From Clostridiales bacterium (GTDB lineage: Bacteria > Bacillota > Clostridia > Oscillospirales > Acutalibacteraceae): 64,000 nt of DNA. This document shows, one piece after another, positions 8,974 through 17,775 of the stretch. The first letter of the stretch is position 1, and each line of letters opens with the position of its first letter. Location of the stretch: contig JAAYIY010000040.1 in the NCBI GenBank assembly GCA_012523185.1, forward strand, positions 1-64,000, written 5' to 3'. The notes below the pieces were generated by a model that searched no databases, was not told the origin of the DNA, and saw nothing but the letters and a program-made list of their open reading frames with translations. Made by a program: the position numbers and the translations under genes.

Positions 8974-11900
8974 TTATTTAAAATAATTGACTGCCGAACG
9001 GAAGATGCCCATGTCGGAAACACGCTCCGTGTTCTTGTAAAGCCCATCGCCGCATCGTTCGCAATGCCCCATTTTGCCGAACACCCTGCCGTCAGGCGAT
9101 GTAATTCCCTCAATGGCGTAGGCTGAACCGCTTGGGTTAAAGCGGACGTCATTTGAGGCGTTGCCGTCAAAATCGACATACTGAGTGGCTATCTGACCGT
9201 TGTCGGCAAGCTTTAAGATAAGCTCCTCGTCGGCGGCAAAACGCCCCTCCCCGTGTGAAATGGGCACGGTGTAAATTTCGCCCGTGTCTGTGTCTGCCAG
9301 CCATGGAGATTTGTTTGACGCAATCCTTGTGCGGACAAGCTTTGACTGGTGCCGTCCTATCCTGTTGAAAGTCAGGAAAGGCCCGCTTTCGTCGGCGTCT
9401 GTTATTTTGCCGAACGGGACAAGACCAAGCCTTATCAGCGCGTGGAAGCCGTCGCCGATGCCGCAAATCAACCCAAGGCGCTTGTCAAGCAAATCGCTGA
9501 TTGCGTCTTTAATCTGAGCGTCGCGGCAAAAGGCGGCAATAAACTTGCCGCAGCCGTCAGGCTCGCCGCCGCTTGAAATGCCGCCGGGAATAAATAACGC
9601 CTGTGAATTTAAAAGCTTTTTTGCAAAATTATCGACAGACATGGCGACGTCCGACGAAGTGAGGTTGTTAAAGACAAATATTTCCGGTTTTGCACCGGCG
9701 GCTTTAAGCGCCTTTGCTGTGTCGTACTCGCAGTTTGTCCCCGGAAAAACAGGTATGAGAACACGCGGCAAGGCGGCTTTAATTGCGGGGGACGGACGAT
9801 CAAAGGATTTGTATGAAAAGTTTTTAACAGGTGCTTCAAAAGTCGGGATATTGCAGGCAAAAACGCTCTCAAGCTTGTTTTCATATGCTGCAAGCAGCGC
9901 CGAAAGCTCCGCCTCTTGTTCGCCGCGCGTTATTTTGCCTTTGTCTGTCGTTTTACCCGCAGCAATACCGACTTCGCGGTCGTCGCAAAGCTCAATCAGG
10001 AAAGAGCCGTAGTTATAACCGAATATATCATTTAAAGAAAGCTCGTCCGAGAAGTCAAAGCCGATGCCGTTGCCGAAGGACATCTTCATAACCGCCTCCG
10101 CAATGCCGCCGTATGTCGGTGTGTAAACGGAGACTGCGCTGCCGGAGCGAATTAAGCCCGTTACGGTGCTGAAGCACTCAACAAGAGAATCGGCGGTGGG
10201 CAGGCCGTTTTTGTCGTAGTCGGGCTTTATGAGAACAACCTTGCGGTCAGGCGCCTTGAACTCGGGAGAAACAATGCTGCGTGTCGAATCAGTCGTAACC
10301 GCGAAGGAAATCAGAGTGGGCGGCACGTCGATATCCTCAAAACTGCCGCTCATTGAATCTTTGCCGCCGATTGAGGCGATTTGCAGACCTACCTGAGCTT
10401 TAAAAGCGCCAAGCAGCGCGGCGAGCGGCTTGCCCCAACGCTTTCCGTCATGTCCGAGCTTTTCAAAATATTCTTGGAAAGTCAAATAAACATCATCAAA
10501 AGAGGCGCCCGCGGCAATAATCTTTGAAACGGATTCGACGACTGCAAGATAGCCGCCATGATATGGACTTTTTTCTGAAATAAACGGGTTATAGCCCCAA
10601 GCCATCAGCGAGCAGGTGTCGGTGTCTTTTTCTTGAACAGATATTTTGTTGACCATTGCCTGAGCAGGCGTCAGCATATATTTTCCGCCGAAAGGCATCA
10701 AAACGGTGCCGGCGCCGACTGTGGAATCAAAGCGCTCCGAAAGTCCCCTTTTTGAGCAGACATTCAAGTCTGACGCAAGAGAGAAATATAAATCATCAAA
10801 CTCTCCCGATACTTCTTTGTCAAAATCCAGAGGGGCGGCGGGTGTTATGTCGATATGCTTTTCCGCTCCGTTTGAATTCAGAAACTCGCGTGAGATATTT
10901 ACAATCTCTTTGCCGTTCCACTTCATGACAAGCCTTGGCTCGTCGCTGACGACGGCGACGACAGTCGCCTCAAGGTTTTCGCTTTTCGCAAGCTCTTTAA
11001 AACGTCCGACGTCCGACGACGCGACGACGACGGCCATTCTCTCCTGTGATTCGCTTATCGCAAGCTCCGTGCCGTCAAGTCCGCCGTATTTTGTCGGGAC
11101 AGAATTCAAATCAATGACCAACCCGTCGGCAAGCTCTCCTATAGCGACTGAAACACCGCCCGCGCCAAAGTCGTTGCAGCGCTTGATGAGCAGGGAGGCG
11201 TTTTTGTTTCGGAAAAGGCGCTGGAGCTTTCTGCCCTCAGGCGCGTTGCCTTTTTGCACCTCGGCGCCGCAGCTTTCAAGTGATTGGAGAGTGTGGGGCT
11301 TTGAGGAGCCTGCCGCACCTCCGCAGCCGTCGCGCCCTGTCTTGCCGCCAAGAAGTATGACGCAGTCTCCCGCGACGGGAGTTTCGCGGCGAACATTTTC
11401 GGCGGGAGCCGCCGCTATAACCGCGCCGACTTCCATTCTTTTTGCCACATATCCGCCGTGATATATTTCGTCTATCTGTCCCGCTGTGATGCCGACTTGG
11501 TTTGCGTATGAGCTGTAGCCCGCCGCCGCCGTCGTGACAATCGTCCTTTGCGGAAGCTTGCCTTCAAGCGTTTCTGAAAGAGGCTTTGTCGGGTCTGACG
11601 CACCTGTTAAGCGCATTGCGGCATAGACGTAGGAGCGCCCCGAAAGCGGGTCGCGGATAGCGCCACCGATGCAAGTAGCGGCGCCGCCGAACGGCTCTAT
11701 TTCCGTCGGGTGATTGTGAGTCTCGTTTTTAAATAAAAGCAGCCATTTTTGGATTTCGCCGTCAACGTCAACATCAATCTTAACGGTGCAGGCGTTTACT
11801 TCCTCCGACTCGTCAATGCGCGGCAGCTTGCCGTTCTTTTTTAATAGCTTTGCGGTGATTGTGGCTAAATCCATGAGATTAATCGGCTTTTTGCTCCCGA

Positions 11901-12666
11901 TTTCTTTTCTCACGGCAAGATAATCCTCATAAGCCGAGCGGAGAAGCTCGTCCTCAAAAACAACATTGTCAATAGTCGTTAAAAAAGTCGTGTGGCGGCA
12001 ATGGTCTGACCAATAAGCGTCAATCATCCTGATTTCGGTTATGGTGGGGTTGCGCCTTTCGCTTTTAAAGTAGTCCCTGCAAAATGTGATGTCGTCTAAA
12101 TCCATAGCCAAGCCATGTTTCTCGACAAATTCCGACAGACCGTTAAAGTCAGTGTCAATGAAACCGTCAAGGATTTCCATGTCGGCGGGATTTTCAAACT
12201 TGATGTCAAGAGTCGCATATTCGCCGAGCGAAGCCTCACGGCTTTCGACGGGGTTTATGATGTGCTTTTTAATTGCGTCTGTTTCATCGGCAGAGATGTC
12301 GCCGTAAAGCATATAGACCTTTGCGGTGCGCACTGACGGGCGCTCTTGATTTGAGATTGCCTGTATGCATTGCGCGGCGGAATCGGCGCGCTGGTCAAAC
12401 TGACCGGGCAGATATTCCACAGCGAAAACAATACAATCGGATGTGTCGCCGAGCGTGTCACGGCAAATGTCAAGGTCGGGCTTTGAGAAAACTGCTTTTT
12501 TACAATAATCGAACAGTTCACTGTCGATGTTTTCCACGTCATATCGGTTGATGATGCGCAGAGACGAAACGCTTTCTATACGAAGAAATGAGCGGATATC
12601 AGAAGCAAGCGCGCTCGCCTCACTGTCGAACCCTTTTATTTTTTCAACATAAATTCTATAGACCAT
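8974..12666 (-). CDS. purL: Single-chain phosphoribosylformylglycinamidine synthase with a cysteine-less glutaminase domain
   Basis: PurL converts FGAR, ATP and glutamine to FGAM in purine synthesis. The 1230-residue product is the Clostridia-type long form: an N-terminal PurS-like region, two AIRS-type ATP-binding halves (with the HNHPTEIEPFGGAATCIGG motif near residue 318) and, from about residue 985, a class I glutamine amidotransferase domain. That domain keeps the ISHGEGRF histidine block, but the nucleophile elbow, normally GxCNGFQ, reads GIGDGFH. The expected Cys codon at 9454-9456 is GGC (Gly1071), and the nearest Cys is three residues earlier. The start at 12666 is chosen because AAAGGTG lies 8 bases upstream. 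It is the last gene of the pyr-pur operon. Confidence 0.95.
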   Translation of the reverse strand: MVYRIYVEKIKGFDSEASALASDIRSFLRIESVSSLRIINRYDVENIDSELFDYCKKAVFSKPDLDICRDTLGDTSDCIVFAVEYLPGQFDQRADSAAQCIQAISNQERPSVRTAKVYMLYGDISADETDAIKKHIINPVESREASLGEYATLDIKFENPADMEILDGFIDTDFNGLSEFVEKHGLAMDLDDITFCRDYFKSERRNPTITEIRMIDAYWSDHCRHTTFLTTIDNVVFEDELLRSAYEDYLAVRKEIGSKKPINLMDLATITAKLLKKNGKLPRIDESEEVNACTVKIDVDVDGEIQKWLLLFKNETHNHPTEIEPFGGAATCIGGAIRDPLSGRSYVYAAMRLTGASDPTKPLSETLEGKLPQRTIVTTAAAGYSSYANQVGITAGQIDEIYHGGYVAKRMEVGAVIAAAPAENVRRETPVAGDCVILLGGKTGRDGCGGAAGSSKPHTLQSLESCGAEVQKGNAPEGRKLQRLFRNKNASLLIKRCNDFGAGGVSVAIGELADGLVIDLNSVPTKYGGLDGTELAISESQERMAVVVASSDVGRFKELAKSENLEATVVAVVSDEPRLVMKWNGKEIVNISREFLNSNGAEKHIDITPAAPLDFDKEVSGEFDDLYFSLASDLNVCSKRGLSERFDSTVGAGTVLMPFGGKYMLTPAQAMVNKISVQEKDTDTCSLMAWGYNPFISEKSPYHGGYLAVVESVSKIIAAGASFDDVYLTFQEYFEKLGHDGKRWGKPLAALLGAFKAQVGLQIASIGGKDSMSGSFEDIDVPPTLISFAVTTDSTRSIVSPEFKAPDRKVVLIKPDYDKNGLPTADSLVECFSTVTGLIRSGSAVSVYTPTYGGIAEAVMKMSFGNGIGFDFSDELSLNDIFGYNYGSFLIELCDDREVGIAAGKTTDKGKITRGEQEAELSALLAAYENKLESVFACNIPTFEAPVKNFSYKSFDRPSPAIKAALPRVLIPVFPGTNCEYDTAKALKAAGAKPEIFVFNNLTSSDVAMSVDNFAKKLLNSQALFIPGGISSGGEPDGCGKFIAAFCRDAQIKDAISDLLDKRLGLICGIGDGFHALIRLGLVPFGKITDADESGPFLTFNRIGRHQSKLVRTRIASNKSPWLADTDTGEIYTVPISHGEGRFAADEELILKLADNGQIATQYVDFDGNASNDVRFNPSGSAYAIEGITSPDGRVFGKMGHCERCGDGLYKNTERVSDMGIFRSAVNYFK

Positions 12667-12788
12667 ATGCAATACACCTTTCTTTTTTTAAAGAGATACA
12701 GCGGATTTTTGGCTTGTGCCGCGCGTTGAATTTGGCGTTAAAGCACGGCGTTTTCAGACTTTGAACCGCGGCGGGGCGGCGATTGAGA

Positions 12789-14069
12789 TTAACTGCTGTT
12801 AGTATAAGCCTCCAATGCCTTTTTTCCTATATCTTTTCTGTAATAGGCGTTGCCGAAGCTTATTTTTGAAACGGCTTGATAAGACCTTTTGACAGCTTCA
12901 TCAAGCGTGTCGGCGACAGATGTGACGCCAAGAACCCTGCCGCCTGACGAAAGAAGGATATTGTCAGCTTTTTTCACACCGGCGGCAAAAACCTCAGCGC
13001 CGAGAGAGCTTTCATCAGGTATTTTAACAGTGAATCCTGTTTCAAATTTTTGCGGATAACCCTTTGAGGCCATTATGACGCAGCACGCTGATTTTTCGCT
13101 GAATTTAACGTCTGCGCAGTCGAGAGTGCCTTCCGAAACGCTAAGCATTATATCAAGGAGGTCGCTTTCAAGGAGCGGCAGCACAACCTGCGCTTCGGGA
13201 TCGCCGAAACGGCAGTTATATTCGATTACCTTCGGGCCGTCAGACGTGATTATCAGTCCGAAGTAAAGGCATCCCTTGAAAGGTCTGCCCTCTGCGGACA
13301 TCGCTTTTATTGTCGGCAGGAAAATTTTTTCCATACACTCCGCGGCGACAGCGTCTGTGTAAAACGGATTAGGCGCCGCCGCGCCCATGCCGCCCGTATT
13401 AAGCCCCTCGTCGTTGTCCAGCGCCCGCTTGTGATCCATTGAGGATATCATCGGGATGATGGTCGTGCCGTCCGTGAAAGAAAGGACAGACACCTCCGGA
13501 CCTGTCAAAAACTCCTCTATTATGATTTTTGTGCCGGAGTCGCCGAATATTTTCCCCTCCATCATTGATATGACGGCTGCTGCTGCTGTTTCTCTTGTTT
13601 CGGCAATAATAACTCCTTTGCCAAGGGCAAGGCCGTCAGCTTTGATGACTGTCGGCAGGGGAGCAGTGCCGATATATTCAAGCGCGGCGTTAACGTCTGT
13701 AAAGACATTGTATTCGGCAGTCGGTATGTTATATTTTTTCATGAGGTTTTTTGCGAAGATTTTACTTCCCTCAATAACAGCGGCGTTTGCCCGCGGTCCA
13801 AAGCAGGGGATGCCCTTTGCGTTCAGCGCATCGACAGCTCCCAGCACGAGCGGGTCGTCAGGTGTTACGACGGCAAAATCTATGTTGTTGGCGGCGGCGA
13901 AATCAGCTATGCCGCCGATATCCTTTGCGCCGATATCGACGCACAAAGCATCGGCCGCTATGCCGCCGTTGCCGGGGAGGGCATATATTTTGTCTGTCTT
14001 TGGGCTTTGCTTTAGTTTTTTGATTATGGCGTGCTCTCTGCCGCCGCCGCCGATTACAATAATATTCAT
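12789..14069 (-). CDS. purD: Phosphoribosylamine-glycine ligase
   Basis: This enzyme joins phosphoribosylamine and glycine with ATP to give GAR, the second step of purine synthesis. The 426-residue ATP-grasp protein begins with the GGGGREHAI nucleotide fold and shows the KADGLALGKGV loop near residue 147, the GGMGAAAPNPFYT segment and the YNCRFGDPEAQ metal-binding motif near residue 290. The ATG is preceded by an AGGGGGA ribosome binding site. It lies 113 bases after the AICAR transformylase gene and 122 bases before purL, the two largest gaps of the purine block apart from the MITE. No hairpin or promoter was recognised in either gap. Confidence 0.97.
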   Translation of the reverse strand: MNIIVIGGGGREHAIIKKLKQSPKTDKIYALPGNGGIAADALCVDIGAKDIGGIADFAAANNIDFAVVTPDDPLVLGAVDALNAKGIPCFGPRANAAVIEGSKIFAKNLMKKYNIPTAEYNVFTDVNAALEYIGTAPLPTVIKADGLALGKGVIIAETRETAAAAVISMMEGKIFGDSGTKIIIEEFLTGPEVSVLSFTDGTTIIPMISSMDHKRALDNDEGLNTGGMGAAAPNPFYTDAVAAECMEKIFLPTIKAMSAEGRPFKGCLYFGLIITSDGPKVIEYNCRFGDPEAQVVLPLLESDLLDIMLSVSEGTLDCADVKFSEKSACCVIMASKGYPQKFETGFTVKIPDESSLGAEVFAAGVKKADNILLSSGGRVLGVTSVADTLDEAVKRSYQAVSKISFGNAYYRKDIGKKALEAYTNSS

Positions 14070-14182
14070 GTCAGATATCCCCCTTGTCGAAGCCGCAATG
14101 GTAAAAGATTATAAACCTTTCTCAACAAATCCATAAGCGCGCGGGTCTGCGCCTGCGCCGTTCAAAATGAAATGCCGAATAA

Positions 14183-15367
14183 TCAGTGGTGAAAAAGCCT
14201 CATGCCTGTGAACGCCATTGTGATTCCGTATTTATTGCAGGTTTCGATGACATTGTCGTCGCGAATCGAGCCGCCGGGCTGAGCGATATATGAAACGCCG
14301 CTGCGGCGCGCCCGCTCGATATTATCTCCGAACGGGAAAAACGCGTCGCTGCCAAGAGACACGCCTGTTATGGTCGAAAGGTAATTCTTTTGCTCGTCTC
14401 TTGTGAACGGTTCGGGGCGCGTTGAAAAATATTGCTCCCACACGGCGTCTCCCAGCACGTCTTCAAAGTTTTCGGAAAGATAAACATCAATCACATTGTC
14501 CCTGTCCTGCCTGCCGAGTGTTTCGGAGAAGGGGAGTGAAAGCACCTTGTCATGCTGGCGCAAATGCCATATATCAGCCTTGTTTCCCGCAAGCCGCGTG
14601 CAGTGTATCCTTGACTGCTGCCCCGCGCCGACGCCTATCGCCTGACCGCCGAACGCGTAGCAGACAGAATTTGACTGTGTGTATTTCAATGTAATTAAAG
14701 ATATGACAAGGTCGCGCACGGCGTCTTTGGGCAGGCTCTTTGTGTCGGTGACAATATTTTTAAGGAGCTGTTCGTTTATCTCAAAGTTGTTCCTTCCCTG
14801 TGAAAAGGTGATTCCGAAAACCTGCTTTGTTTCGACGGGTCGGGGGATGTAATCGGAATCTATTTTGATGATATTATAGCCGCCTTTTCTTTTGGATTTG
14901 AGTATTTCAAGCGCTTCTCCGTCAAAATCGGGGGCTATTACGCCGTCTGAAACTTCGCGCTTAATCAAAAGGGCTGTCGTCGCGTCGCACTTGTCGCTCA
15001 AAGCTATCCAATCACCGTATGACGACATCCTGTCAGTCCCGCGTGCGCGCGCGTAAGCACAGGCAAGAGGGGATGCGTCAAGGCCGGCAATGTCGTCCGC
15101 AAAACAAGCTCTTTTAAGCTTGTCGTCAAGAGGAATTCCGACAGCGGCGGAAGTCGGGCTGACATGTTTAAAAGAAGCGGCGCATGGGAGCTTTACGGCG
15201 TCTTTAATTTCTTTTACAAGCTGCCAGCCGTTAAGGGCGTCAAGGAAGTTAATATATCCCGGTCTGCCCGACAATATTTCAACGGGCAAGTCGGAGCTGT
15301 CCTCCATGTAAATGCCTGCGGGCGTTTGGTTTGGGTTGCAGCCGTATTTTAACTCGTATTCTTTCAT
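14183..15367 (-). CDS. Stand-alone AICAR transformylase (PurH C-terminal domain only)
   Basis: This enzyme transfers a formyl group from 10-formyl-tetrahydrofolate to AICAR to give FAICAR. The 394-residue protein matches only the AICARFT domain of PurH: the early KYGCNPNQTPA motif, the catalytic FKHVSPTSAA (Lys-His) motif near residue 66, YTQSNSVCYA and GAGQQSRIHCTRLAG. It has no inosinicase (MGS-like) domain. The last step is supplied by the separate PurO-type protein encoded 5 bases upstream. The ATG at 15367 is chosen because AAGGGTG is well spaced from it. An upstream in-frame GTG would overlap that ribosome binding site. Confidence 0.93.
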   Translation of the reverse strand: MKEYELKYGCNPNQTPAGIYMEDSSDLPVEILSGRPGYINFLDALNGWQLVKEIKDAVKLPCAASFKHVSPTSAAVGIPLDDKLKRACFADDIAGLDASPLACAYARARGTDRMSSYGDWIALSDKCDATTALLIKREVSDGVIAPDFDGEALEILKSKRKGGYNIIKIDSDYIPRPVETKQVFGITFSQGRNNFEINEQLLKNIVTDTKSLPKDAVRDLVISLITLKYTQSNSVCYAFGGQAIGVGAGQQSRIHCTRLAGNKADIWHLRQHDKVLSLPFSETLGRQDRDNVIDVYLSENFEDVLGDAVWEQYFSTRPEPFTRDEQKNYLSTITGVSLGSDAFFPFGDNIERARRSGVSYIAQPGGSIRDDNVIETCNKYGITMAFTGMRLFHH

Positions 15368-15372
15368 TTTCT

Positions 15373-16101
15373 TCACCCTTTTATATTATTCCTGTTAATT
15401 ATCCTGTTTTCCTCCCGCCCCGTCGCGAGATTTATGTAACGCACATAAAGTGAAACCCTGTTGTCCTCATTTAAGTTTTCCCACAGCTCTGAAGTGAATT
15501 TATCAATCTCATTATGTATGGCGACGCGCTCCGGCTCTCCCGTAAAAGAGGGGATTGGATTGCCGTCATGGTTATAGGTGTGTATAAAGTGACCGAGACC
15601 GGGCAGAGCGGAATATGAAAATGTGCAGCGGCTGCACGACGTGCCGTTTTCATCGGCACTTTTTAAAATGCTGAGCTTGTATGTTATGTCCGCCTTTTCA
15701 AAGCTGACAAGACCGCTTATCCGCGGCGTAAAATTCGGCTCGTCAGGCTCAAAGCTCCGTGTTTCAAGCGCTTGCTCAAAGCTCTTGCCCTTTGATAAAA
15801 AGTCGTGGATTGTGTCGGTCTGGTCGCCGTTTGTGACGATAAGGCAGCTGCCGAACTTTTTAATCGGGGAGTATATTATAAGCGAGGGATCCGAAACCTT
15901 GGAAATGTCGAACGGCTGTATCATCACTCCGCCTTCGTTTTCAACAAAAACGCGGTTGCGGCTGTTTTCGCTTCTGCCCATAATAAAATACGCGACGACG
16001 GCGTTTTTGCCGTCGGGGCTTTTTCCGATGACTATACCTCTGCCGACATATGTGTTGTCACGAATCAAGCTGCCCAGGTTGTTGATTTTATAGACACTCA
16101 T
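15373..16101 (-). CDS. purO: PurO-like IMP cyclohydrolase
   Basis: This 242-residue protein resembles the IMP cyclohydrolase family first described in archaea (PurO), which closes FAICAR to IMP. Visible features are the early NTYVGRGIVIG segment, AYFIMGRSENSRNR near residue 40, the NGDQTDTI stretch and a C-terminal ATGREENRI tail. This fits its position beside a transformylase lacking the cyclohydrolase domain. Its start overlaps the purN stop by 14 bases, so translation is probably coupled. The assignment rests on recalled family features plus context. The alternative is an uncharacterised homologue. Confidence 0.85.
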   Translation of the reverse strand: MSVYKINNLGSLIRDNTYVGRGIVIGKSPDGKNAVVAYFIMGRSENSRNRVFVENEGGVMIQPFDISKVSDPSLIIYSPIKKFGSCLIVTNGDQTDTIHDFLSKGKSFEQALETRSFEPDEPNFTPRISGLVSFEKADITYKLSILKSADENGTSCSRCTFSYSALPGLGHFIHTYNHDGNPIPSFTGEPERVAIHNEIDKFTSELWENLNEDNRVSLYVRYINLATGREENRIINRNNIKG

Positions 16102-16720
16102 GATTTTTCCCTCGCTTCTTTTTCTTTTCTTTTGATATCATTTCACACGCCTTCGGCAGAAGCTTCCACTCTGCCTGCTCCATTACACGGCGTTGGAGCG
16201 TCTCAGGCGTGTCTGTGCTTTTGACACAAACACTTTTTTGAAGAATTATCTCTCCGCCGTCCGGTATCTCGTTTACATAGTGGACTGTGGCGCCCGTGAC
16301 TTTGACACCGTACTTAAGCGCCTCCTCGTGGACGCGCAAACCGTAAAAGCCCTTGCCGCAAAATGAGGGTATCAGGGAAGGGTGGACATTGATTATGGAG
16401 CGTGGGTATTTTGATGTGAACTCGGCGCTTAATATGCGCATGAACCCGGCAAGAACAATAAGCTCAATTCCATGCATTGAAAGTATGCGGCAAAGCTCGC
16501 CTTCAAACGCTTCGCGGCTTTTAAATCGGTCGCCGGAAATCACAGCCGTCTTAATTCCCGCGTCATGCGCTCTTGTAAGCGCATAGGCGCGCGGATTGTT
16601 TGAAACCACAAGCGATATGACGCCGGATTTAATGACGCCGCTTTTCTGCGCGTCAATAAGCGCCTGAAGATTTGTGCCGTTGCCCGACGCAACTACGGCT
16701 ATTTGCGTTTTGTTCAGCAT
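16088..16720 (-). CDS. purN: Phosphoribosylglycinamide formyltransferase
   Basis: PurN uses 10-formyl-tetrahydrofolate to formylate GAR. The 210-residue protein has the family N-terminus (VVASGNGTNLQALI, residues 9-22), the catalytic INVHPSLIPSFCGKG block near residue 105 with Asn and His, and the TVHYVNEIPDGGEIILQ loop carrying the catalytic Asp. The start overlaps the purM stop by 7 bases, and the end overlaps the purO-like gene by 14 bases. It is part of the compact purM-purN-purO block. Confidence 0.96.
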   Translation of the reverse strand: MLNKTQIAVVASGNGTNLQALIDAQKSGVIKSGVISLVVSNNPRAYALTRAHDAGIKTAVISGDRFKSREAFEGELCRILSMHGIELIVLAGFMRILSAEFTSKYPRSIINVHPSLIPSFCGKGFYGLRVHEEALKYGVKVTGATVHYVNEIPDGGEIILQKSVCVKSTDTPETLQRRVMEQAEWKLLPKACEMISKEKKKKRGKNHECL

Positions 16721-17748
16721 ATAACGACTCCCTTGCCGCGGGCGGAAACTTCTCCGATAATGTAGGCGTCCTCTCCGTTTGCGCGAAGAATTTCGAGAGC
16801 TTTATCGGCGTCGTCCCTTGATGTGACGACGCTCATTCCGACGCCCATGTTAAAGGTGTTGAACATGTCCCGCTCGTCTATTTTTCCCGTTTTTGCAATG
16901 AGGTCGAAAATAGGCGGCACGCGTATGGCGGACTTTTCGATTTTGGCGCCAAAGCTTTCGGGAAGGCTGCGCGGAATATTTTCATAAAATCCGCCGCCCG
17001 TTATGTGTGAGACAGCCTTGACAGTCAGCGCGTCAAACAGCGCCGTCATCGGCTTGACATAAATTCTTGTCGGCTCAAGGAGTGTTTCGCCGATGGTGCA
17101 GCCAAGCTCTCCGACGTAAAGACTTAGATCCGCGCTTTCAATGTTGAACACGCGGCGGATAAGCGAAAAGCCGTTTGAGTGCGCGCCCGAAGAGGGGAGA
17201 GCGATAATGACGTCGCCGCTCTTGACTGACGAGTTGTCAAGAATCTTGCTTTTGTCGGCAACACCCACGGAAAACCCGGCAATATCATACTCATCCTCTG
17301 AATAAAACCCCGGCATCTCCGCTGTCTCGCCGCCGATGAGCGCCGCGCCCGACTGAACGCACCCGTCCGCCACGCCTGAAACTATGGCGGCTATCTTTTC
17401 GGGGAATATTTTGCCCGTCGCAATGTAGTCAAGAAAAAACAAAGGCTTTGCGCCGCTGCAAATAATGTCGTTAACGCACATCGCGACACAATCTATTCCT
17501 ATTGTGTCGTGCTTGTCCATGAGAAAAGCAAGCTTCAGCTTTGTGCCCACGCCGTCGGTGCCGCTGACTAAAACAGGGCGCTCGATACCTGTGAGGTCAA
17601 GCTCAAAAAGACCGCCGAAACCACCGACAGAGGAGACTGCGCCGCTTGTGACAGTTTTAGCAATATGCCGCTTCATCAGCTCGACAGCCTTATATCCTGC
17701 CGTGATGTCGACTCCGGCGTCTTTGTAGCTTTTGCTGAAGCTTTCCAT
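16714..17748 (-). CDS. purM: Phosphoribosylformylglycinamidine cyclo-ligase (AIR synthetase)
   Basis: PurM closes FGAM to AIR with ATP. The 344-residue length and the motifs SYKDAGVDI, SGTDGVGTKLKLA (near residue 63), DCVAMCVNDI, FFLDYIATGK, GGETAEMPGFY and SHITGGGFYENIPR are characteristic. It follows purF after 27 bases and overlaps purN by 7 bases. The start is the ATG with AAGGGG upstream. Confidence 0.98.
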   Translation of the reverse strand: MESFSKSYKDAGVDITAGYKAVELMKRHIAKTVTSGAVSSVGGFGGLFELDLTGIERPVLVSGTDGVGTKLKLAFLMDKHDTIGIDCVAMCVNDIICSGAKPLFFLDYIATGKIFPEKIAAIVSGVADGCVQSGAALIGGETAEMPGFYSEDEYDIAGFSVGVADKSKILDNSSVKSGDVIIALPSSGAHSNGFSLIRRVFNIESADLSLYVGELGCTIGETLLEPTRIYVKPMTALFDALTVKAVSHITGGGFYENIPRSLPESFGAKIEKSAIRVPPIFDLIAKTGKIDERDMFNTFNMGVGMSVVTSRDDADKALEILRANGEDAYIIGEVSARGKGVVIC

Positions 17749-17775
17749 ATGTATAACAACCCCTTAAGATTATGA

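Noticed and set aside
10706-11461. 251-codon open frame opposite purL
   Set aside because: It lies entirely antisense to the well-supported purL coding sequence and its Ser/Pro-rich translation is typical of an opposite-strand shadow frame.
13456-14136. 226-codon open frame opposite purD
   Set aside because: Antisense to purD, no recognisable domain, low-complexity Ala/Ser/Pro composition.
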